A stretch of DNA of 11,440 nt, taken from the NCBI GenBank assembly GCA_030038595.1, contig JASHSW010000213.1, positions 1 through 11,440 of the forward strand, written 5' to 3'. Positions 7,241 to 11,440 of the stretch are shown here, in pieces. Below the pieces are notes generated by a model, which ran no database searches, was not told where the DNA came from, and saw only the letters and a list, made by a program, of their open reading frames with translations. Both the position numbers and the translations under genes were made by a program. Every line of letters starts with the position of its first letter. Position 1 is the stretch's first letter. Source of the stretch: Methylovirgula sp. (GTDB taxonomy: Bacteria > Pseudomonadota > Alphaproteobacteria > Rhizobiales > Beijerinckiaceae).

Positions 7241-7397
7241 TTCGGTCCAGTCTCAAGCGCATTCACGCAGAGAGACGATTCCGCGATTGCGGTTGCGCGA
7301 CGCGTTTCGCTCGCGTCGAAAGCGCGCTAGATATGGCGCTGCGGGATCCCTTTGGCGGACGGAGCCGCGGAGTTTTTTCGCTGTGTGCTGAGGACTC
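7241..7397. promoter_or_regulatory. Divergent control region between the pcd-fhc and mptG-mtdB-mch operons
   Basis: This 157-nt stretch separates the starts of two outward-facing one-carbon operons and must carry the promoters of both unless they are transcribed from further off. It contains the inverted repeat at 7298-7318 and, 9 nt to its right, TAGATA (7328-7333), which could be a -10 element for mptG; no convincing -35 partner is seen. A short CCGC/GCGG inverted repeat lies at 7281-7292. No clear promoter for pcd was recognised by eye. The in-frame TGA at 7389-7391 closes the mptG frame on this side, so the region is not an N-terminal extension. Confidence 0.6.
7298..7318. repeat. Perfect 7-bp inverted repeat, candidate operator
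   Basis: CGACGCG (7298-7304) and its exact reverse complement CGCGTCG (7312-7318) flank a 7-nt spacer TTTCGCT. A second, overlapping 5-bp pair, TTTCG (7305-7309) and CGAAA (7317-7321), is also possible. It sits near the middle of the divergent region, just left of a possible -10 hexamer, where an operator for a dimeric regulator would lie. There is no T-run, so it is unlikely to be a terminator. CG-rich repeats of this length can arise by chance in high-G+C DNA. Confidence 0.35.
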
Positions 7398-8375
7398 ATG
7401 GGTTTGAGCGTCAAAGTAACGACCTCGGCGCGCCTTCACCTCGGTTTTCTCGATTTGAATGGCGACATAGGCCGCCGTTTCGGCGGCATTGGTCTTGCGA
7501 TCGATCAGCCGACGACTTCGCTCACCGTCGAACCTGCGCCGATTACTTGGGTCGAGGGACCGGAGCGGGAAAGGGTAAGCGAACACCTCGCTGCATTGCG
7601 CGCCCGTTTTGGACTTAAATCCGGCTATGGCATTACGATCGACGCGGTAATTCCAGCGCATGCAGGGCTCGGCTCAGGCACGCAGCTCGCATTGGCCGTG
7701 GCGGCGGCGCTCCGCCGACTCGAAGATCTGCCACCAGACTCCGTCGCCGACGCGCTCTTTCTGCAGCGCGGTCTAAGGTCGGGAATCGGCGCCGCGCTAT
7801 TTTCCACCGGCGGTTTCGTGGTTGACGCGGGACACGGCGCAGGCAAGGCCGTGCCGCCGATCCTTTGCCGCCTCCATTTTCCCGAGGAATGGAGGATCAT
7901 TCTCGTTCTAGATGACACGTTGCAAGGCATGCACGGCGGGCGCGAACGCGAAGCCTTTGCGAGCTTGCCGCGGTTTCCCGCTGACGCAGCGGCAGATATT
8001 TGCCGAAGGGTACTCATGCAGGCCTTGCCCGCATTGGTGGAGCGCGACCTTTCACAGTTCGGCGAGGCCGTCGGACGCATCCAGTCGGTCCTTGGCAATT
8101 ATTTTGCACCCGCCCAAGGTGGCACCCGCTACACAAGCCCCAGCGTGGCCAGGATTATGGGGCAACTGGAGCGGCTTGGCGCAAAGGGAATCGGCCAAAG
8201 TTCCTGGGGGCCTGCGGGTTTTGCCTTCGTCGCCAGCGACGATGAAGCGCAGAGACTCGTCGGCCTCGTTCGGAAAGAAAGGGCGGCGGAAGAAAATAGC
8301 GCGCCCAAGAATCCGATCATGCTAATCTGCAAACCGCGCAATTGCGGCGCCAAGATCGAAGAGATCGGCGCCTAG
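7398..8375 (+). CDS. mptG: Beta-ribofuranosylaminobenzene 5'-phosphate (beta-RFAP) synthase
   Basis: Beta-RFAP synthase condenses p-aminobenzoate with PRPP, releasing CO2 and pyrophosphate, in the first committed step of the arylamine side of methanopterin biosynthesis. The 325-residue protein has the family's GHMP-kinase-like layout: ARLHLGFLDLNG at 11-22, the glycine-rich IPAHAGLGSGTQLALA at 85-100 and the C-terminal GIGQSSWGPAGFAF at 264-277. The start is fixed at ATG 7398 by an in-frame TGA at 7389-7391 and a GAGGA site just before the ATG. It opens the rightward operon; mtdB follows after 19 nt. Its presence shows that the organism makes its own H4MPT-type cofactor. A plain GHMP kinase is unlikely given the motif set and the neighbours. 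Confidence 0.94.
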   Translation: MGLSVKVTTSARLHLGFLDLNGDIGRRFGGIGLAIDQPTTSLTVEPAPITWVEGPERERVSEHLAALRARFGLKSGYGITIDAVIPAHAGLGSGTQLALAVAAALRRLEDLPPDSVADALFLQRGLRSGIGAALFSTGGFVVDAGHGAGKAVPPILCRLHFPEEWRIILVLDDTLQGMHGGREREAFASLPRFPADAAADICRRVLMQALPALVERDLSQFGEAVGRIQSVLGNYFAPAQGGTRYTSPSVARIMGQLERLGAKGIGQSSWGPAGFAFVASDDEAQRLVGLVRKERAAEENSAPKNPIMLICKPRNCGAKIEEIGA

Positions 8376-8394
8376 GACCGACGGGAAGGGACGA

Positions 8395-9282
8395 ATGGCA
8401 AAACTTATCCTGCATATGCTGAGTCCGCTGAAACACATGAGCCCGTTCGATGTAAACATGGCGCTCGATGCCGGCTATGATTCGGTAACCCCTTACATCA
8501 ACGTCGGCCTTGAAGAGGTCAAGCCGCTCGTGCAGGACGCGATGTTCTCGCGTTCGCCGCGCGACGCTGTCCGCACCGCCATATTCATCGGCGGCAAGGA
8601 CGCCATTCTCGCCCTCGACATGATCGCCAAAGCGCGCGAGGCGCTGCTCAAGCCTTTCGAGATCTCGGTATTTGCCGATCCGGCCGGTTCTTTCACCACC
8701 GCGGCGGCAATGGTGGCCTGCGTCGAGAAGATCCTGAAAGACAAGAAACATCGCGGCCTCTCGGGCGCAAAGATCATCGTCTATGGCGCGACCGGGGTTG
8801 TGGGCTTTTCTTCGGCCGTGATCGCGGCGCTCGAAGGCGCCAGGGTTACGCTCGCTGGCTACGACGGTCCGAACCGAGTCGAGAAGGCCGCTGGCGAGAT
8901 CAAAAAGCGGTTTGGCGCCAACGTCGAATTTGTCGATGCGAGCACGCACGAGAAGGTGGTCGCCGCGCTGGTCGCTGCGGAAATTGCCTTTTGCGCCGGC
9001 CGTGCCGGAGTTCAGATTCTCTCGGCCGAGGATGTCAAAAAGGCGACAAGCCTGCTCGTCTGCGCCGACGTCAACGCCGTACCGCCGCTGGGGATCGAGG
9101 GCGTCGATCTTCACGACAACGGCAAGGAATTGCCGGGAGGCAGTCTCGGCATCGGCGCGCTTGCCATCGGCAACGTGAAGTATCAAACGGAGGCGCAGCT
9201 GTTCGAGAAAATGGCTACGTCGGACAAGGCTCTCTGTCTTGATTTTCGCGACGCATTCAAGCTCGCGCGTGATCTCGTCTGA
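8395..9282 (+). CDS. mtdB: NAD(P)-dependent methylene-tetrahydromethanopterin dehydrogenase (MtdB)
   Basis: MtdB oxidises N5,N10-methylene-H4MPT to methenyl-H4MPT in the cytoplasm, the first oxidation after formaldehyde joins H4MPT. The 295-residue product starts AKLILHMLSPLKHMSPFDVN and contains FADPAGSFTTAAAMV (93-107), both typical of MtdB rather than of the related NADP-specific MtdA. A Rossmann domain begins at about 125 with IIVYGATGVVGFSSA (glycine motif 131-137). DVNAVPPLGIEGVD (225-238) and IGALAIGNVKYQT (253-265) are further hallmarks. ATG 8395 has a GGGAAGGGA ribosome-binding site directly upstream. It lies 19 nt after mptG, and its last 14 nt overlap the preferred start of the ATP-grasp gene. 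NAD versus NADP preference cannot be settled from sequence alone. Confidence 0.96.
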   Translation: MAKLILHMLSPLKHMSPFDVNMALDAGYDSVTPYINVGLEEVKPLVQDAMFSRSPRDAVRTAIFIGGKDAILALDMIAKAREALLKPFEISVFADPAGSFTTAAAMVACVEKILKDKKHRGLSGAKIIVYGATGVVGFSSAVIAALEGARVTLAGYDGPNRVEKAAGEIKKRFGANVEFVDASTHEKVVAALVAAEIAFCAGRAGVQILSAEDVKKATSLLVCADVNAVPPLGIEGVDLHDNGKELPGGSLGIGALAIGNVKYQTEAQLFEKMATSDKALCLDFRDAFKLARDLV

Positions 9283-10393
9283 ACCTTCCATTTTGATCGC
9301 CGCGGCGTCTGGACGGGCGCTTGCGGCGGCGGCGCGCCGGGCCGGCTTTTGCCCGCTCGTCGCCGATTTTTTCGACGATCTCGACACGCGCACGCTCGCC
9401 GCGGCGAATGTGGTTGTCGGCGATATGGAGCGCGGCTTCGAGGAGCAGAGGCTGCTCGACGCGTTACGCGGCCTGGCGGCGCGAGAGAACCCTATCGGCG
9501 TCGTCTGCGGCAGCGGTTTTGAAGACCGGCCGGAAATGCTCGGGGAGATCGCGCGGCATTTCCCCCTCTATGGCAATTCCGCGGAGGCGGTCGCGCGGGT
9601 GAAGGATCCGCGGCGTATCGCCGATCTTTGCCGCGACCTAGCCGTTCCGCACCCCGAGATCCGGTTCGATCCGCCGACACGGCGGGCCGGATGGTTGATC
9701 AAGCGGCGAGGCGGCGGCGGCGGTCTTCACGTGACTTCCGCTTCGCGGCGGGCCGGCCCCTTCGAGTACTATCAGCGGCGTGTGTCGGGCCAACCGGTAT
9801 CGGTTCTGCTCCTCGGCGACGGGCGCCGCGGGCAGGTTTTGGGAACGAGCGCGCAATGGGCGGCGGCGAGCGGCGACATTCCGTTCCGGTTTGGCGGCGC
9901 GGTGCAGCCGGCCGAACTCGACGCCGCGTTGGCGGGGGAGATCTGCGCGGCGGCAAGCAAACTCGTCGCGACTTCGGCCTTGGTCGGGCTCAACAGCGTC
10001 GATTTCCTGGCGACGGCGGATGGGTTTCATCTTCTCGAAATCAACCCGCGCCCCGGCGCGACGCTCGATATTTTTGCGCATCCTCGGCTGTTTGCCGCGC
10101 ACCTCGAATCCTGCCGCGGCCTCTTGCCGAGCGAGAATTTGGTCTTTACCACGTGCCGCGCGACGGCTGTCGCCTATGCGCCGTGTGATCTCGCCTTTAT
10201 GCCGGAACTCGACTGGCCCGTGTGGTGCATGGATCGGCAAAAGCCGGGAACGCGTTTGCGCAAGGGCGATCCGGTCTGCACGGTCTTCGCCGAAGCCGCG
10301 CAACCGGCGACGGCGCGGGCGATGGTTGGCGAGCGTCTCGCGGCGCTTCGCGACGAATTGTCGGTTCACGGGAGCAAGGAAAACGCCGCATGA
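9269..10393 (+). CDS. ATP-grasp ligase of unassigned substrate in the C1 cluster
   Basis: ATP-grasp enzymes form amide or similar bonds through an acyl-phosphate. The 374-residue product has an N-terminal pre-ATP-grasp-like domain (SILIAAASGRALAAAARRAG), a nucleotide-binding Lys/Gly loop GWLIKRRGGGGGLHV (141-155), LNSVDFL (241-247) and the metal-binding strand LLEINPRPGATLDIF (255-269, E257 and N259). It resembles a group of predicted carboligases in methylotroph C1 clusters. Related archaeal ATP-grasp enzymes include MfnD, which joins glutamate to tyramine in methanofuran synthesis, so a role in methylofuran assembly is a reasonable inference, not shown here. The start is uncertain: GTG 9269 overlaps mtdB by 14 nt and gives a sensible N-terminus; TTG 9293 and TTG 9239 are alternatives, and none has a good ribosome-binding site. 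Its stop overlaps the mch start as ATGA. Confidence 0.85.
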   Translation: MISSEPSILIAAASGRALAAAARRAGFCPLVADFFDDLDTRTLAAANVVVGDMERGFEEQRLLDALRGLAARENPIGVVCGSGFEDRPEMLGEIARHFPLYGNSAEAVARVKDPRRIADLCRDLAVPHPEIRFDPPTRRAGWLIKRRGGGGGLHVTSASRRAGPFEYYQRRVSGQPVSVLLLGDGRRGQVLGTSAQWAAASGDIPFRFGGAVQPAELDAALAGEICAAASKLVATSALVGLNSVDFLATADGFHLLEINPRPGATLDIFAHPRLFAAHLESCRGLLPSENLVFTTCRATAVAYAPCDLAFMPELDWPVWCMDRQKPGTRLRKGDPVCTVFAEAAQPATARAMVGERLAALRDELSVHGSKENAA

Positions 10394-11358
10394 CGGAGAA
10401 CAAAATTAGCGTCAATTCGCGCGCCGGCGCGTTGGTCGACCAGCTGCTTGCCGACGCCGATCGCCTGCGCATCGCTGTGACCAAGGGTTCGCGCGGCGAG
10501 ACTTTGATCGATGCCGGTGCCAAGACGATCGGAGGACTCGATGTCGGTATCCTGATGACCGAAATTTGCCTCGGCGGCCTGGGGCATGTCACGCTGGCGC
10601 CGTTTGCGGCCACGCCGCGCTGGCCGTTCCATTTGACGGTGCGCAGCACCGATCCGGTGATCGCCTGTCTCGGCAGCCAATACGCCGGCTGGGCTTTGTC
10701 GCATGGCGAGGGCAAGAGCGCGTTCTTCGCCTTGGGATCGGGGCCGGCGCGCGCTTTGGCGCAGAAGGAACCGCTGTTCCAGGATCTCGGCTATCGCGAT
10801 CGCGCCGACCGCGCCACGCTTGTCCTCGAAGGCGACAAGCCGCCGCCTGTCGAAATCGTCGACAAGGTCGCGCACGATTGCGGCGTCGCGGCGGAGCGTC
10901 TCGCCTTCATTTATGCGCCGACCCGCAGCCTCGCCGGCGGCGTGCAGGTCGTAGGCCGCGTTCTCGAAGTCGCCATGCACAAGGTGCACGAGCTGAAGTT
11001 TCCGTTGGCGCGGGTCATCGACGGCGTGGCGACGGCGCCGCTGTCGCCGCCGCATCCGGATTTCGTCACCGCCATGGGGCGTACCAACGACGCGATCGTC
11101 TACGGCGGGTTGGCGCATCTGTTCGTCACCGGGCCAGCGGCGGAGGCGCGCGAGCTCGCCAAAGCGCTGCCGAGCCTGACGTCGCGCGATTACGGCCGGC
11201 CTTTCGCCGAGATCTTCAAGTCCTTCAAGGGTGATTTCTACAAGATCGACCCTAGTCTGTTCAGCCCCGCCGAGGCGGTGGTGACTGCCGTCGAGAGCGG
11301 CGAAACCTTCCGCGCCGGGCAGATATCGCAGGATTTGCTCGATGCTTCCTTTGGCTGA
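10390..11358 (+). CDS. mch: Methenyl-tetrahydromethanopterin cyclohydrolase (Mch)
   Basis: Mch hydrolyses N5,N10-methenyl-H4MPT to N5-formyl-H4MPT, linking MtdB to the Fhc complex. The 322-residue length is normal for the family. Recognisable blocks are MTEICLGGLGHV (56-67), SQYAGWALSHGEG (96-108), ALGSGPARAL (114-123), IYAPTRSLAGGVQVVGRVLEV (174-194 region), GRTNDAIVYGG (230-240) and IDPSLFSPAEAVV (286-298). The frame is open further upstream, but ATG 10390 is chosen: it gives MTENKISVNSRAG as expected, has AAGGA 9 nt before it, and overlaps the stop of the ATP-grasp gene as ATGA. The end overlaps the next gene by 17 nt. Identification is very secure. Confidence 0.97.
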   Translation: MTENKISVNSRAGALVDQLLADADRLRIAVTKGSRGETLIDAGAKTIGGLDVGILMTEICLGGLGHVTLAPFAATPRWPFHLTVRSTDPVIACLGSQYAGWALSHGEGKSAFFALGSGPARALAQKEPLFQDLGYRDRADRATLVLEGDKPPPVEIVDKVAHDCGVAAERLAFIYAPTRSLAGGVQVVGRVLEVAMHKVHELKFPLARVIDGVATAPLSPPHPDFVTAMGRTNDAIVYGGLAHLFVTGPAAEARELAKALPSLTSRDYGRPFAEIFKSFKGDFYKIDPSLFSPAEAVVTAVESGETFRAGQISQDLLDASFG

Positions 11359-11440
11359 CGCAGGAGTTGCGGCAGAAGCCGGTTCGGGCCCGCAGATCGC
11401 TCTGCTGATCGATCGCTACGAATGGCACGCGCGGGAATTG
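11342..11440 (+). CDS. Start of a probable RimK-like ATP-grasp ligase (3'-truncated)
   Basis: Only 33 codons are visible, from ATG 11342 to the window end with no stop. AGGA lies 8 nt before the ATG, and the first 17 nt overlap mch in another frame. After a short variable leader the sequence reads PQIALLIDRYEWHARELV-type, an opening seen in RimK-like glutamate ligases, where a first beta-strand is followed by a W-H helix start. In methylotroph C1 clusters a RimK-like ATP-grasp gene commonly sits next to mch, which supports the call. The catalytic region is outside the window, so function (possibly glutamylation of H4MPT or methylofuran) is inference. Confidence 0.6.
   Translation, partial: MLPLADAGVAAEAGSGPQIALLIDRYEWHAREL

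Noticed and set aside
8317..9393. 358-codon open frame on the minus strand opposite mtdB
   Set aside because: Antisense shadow of mtdB, with Arg/Asp/His-rich sequence, no motif, and no ribosome-binding context.
10222..10389. 56-residue N-terminal extension of mch
   Set aside because: It lies in the ATP-grasp gene's other frame and is unlike Mch. ATG 10390 overlaps the upstream stop as ATGA and restores the normal length.
10366..11118. 250-codon open frame on the minus strand opposite mch
   Set aside because: Antisense shadow of a well-identified gene with no recognisable domain.

Overview
The window is a piece of a high-G+C chromosome (roughly 60% or more by eye) from what looks like a methylotrophic alphaproteobacterium, probably Rhizobiales (Methylocystis/Methylosinus, Beijerinckiaceae, Hyphomicrobium or Methylobacterium type). 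The order is inferred from a class I lysyl-tRNA synthetase beside a tetrahydromethanopterin (H4MPT)-linked one-carbon cluster whose fhcBADC order and MtdB-type dehydrogenase match the methylotroph arrangement. The exact genus cannot be read from the sequence alone.

Layout. (1) 2-1573 (+): 3' part of a class I lysyl-tRNA synthetase, cut at its HIGH-like motif by the window edge. (2) 1583-2269 (-): an unrecognised 228-residue protein with one C-terminal membrane segment, converging on lysK with a 9-nt gap. (3) 2356-7240 (-): a tight operon read leftwards, pcd (pterin-4a-carbinolamine dehydratase family), fhcB, fhcA, fhcD, fhcC. (4) 7241-7397: a 157-nt divergent control region with a perfect 7-bp inverted repeat. 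(5) 7398-11440 (+): a second operon read rightwards, mptG (beta-RFAP synthase), mtdB, an ATP-grasp protein, mch, and the first 33 codons of a probable RimK-like ATP-grasp ligase that runs off the window.

How they work together. The two operons hold the central steps of cytoplasmic formaldehyde oxidation on H4MPT (dephospho-H4MPT in methylotrophs). MtdB oxidises methylene-H4MPT to methenyl-H4MPT and Mch hydrolyses this to formyl-H4MPT. The Fhc complex then moves the formyl group to methylofuran (FhcD) and hydrolyses it to formate (FhcA), with FhcB and FhcC as non-redox scaffold subunits. MptG makes the first committed H4MPT precursor. The PCD-like protein and the one or two ATP-grasp ligases are the less understood members, plausibly acting in biosynthesis or repair of the H4MPT or methylofuran cofactors. 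The formaldehyde-activating enzyme Fae is not in the window.

The pathway is known. I found no evidence for a wholly new system. The points most worth a second look are the PCD-family protein with an intact catalytic motif and an extra C-terminal tail, the unassigned ATP-grasp protein between mtdB and mch, the inverted repeat between the operons, and the unknown tail-anchored protein. No stretch longer than about 160 bases lacks a gene. I saw no tRNA, rRNA, CRISPR array, transposase or convincing intrinsic terminator.
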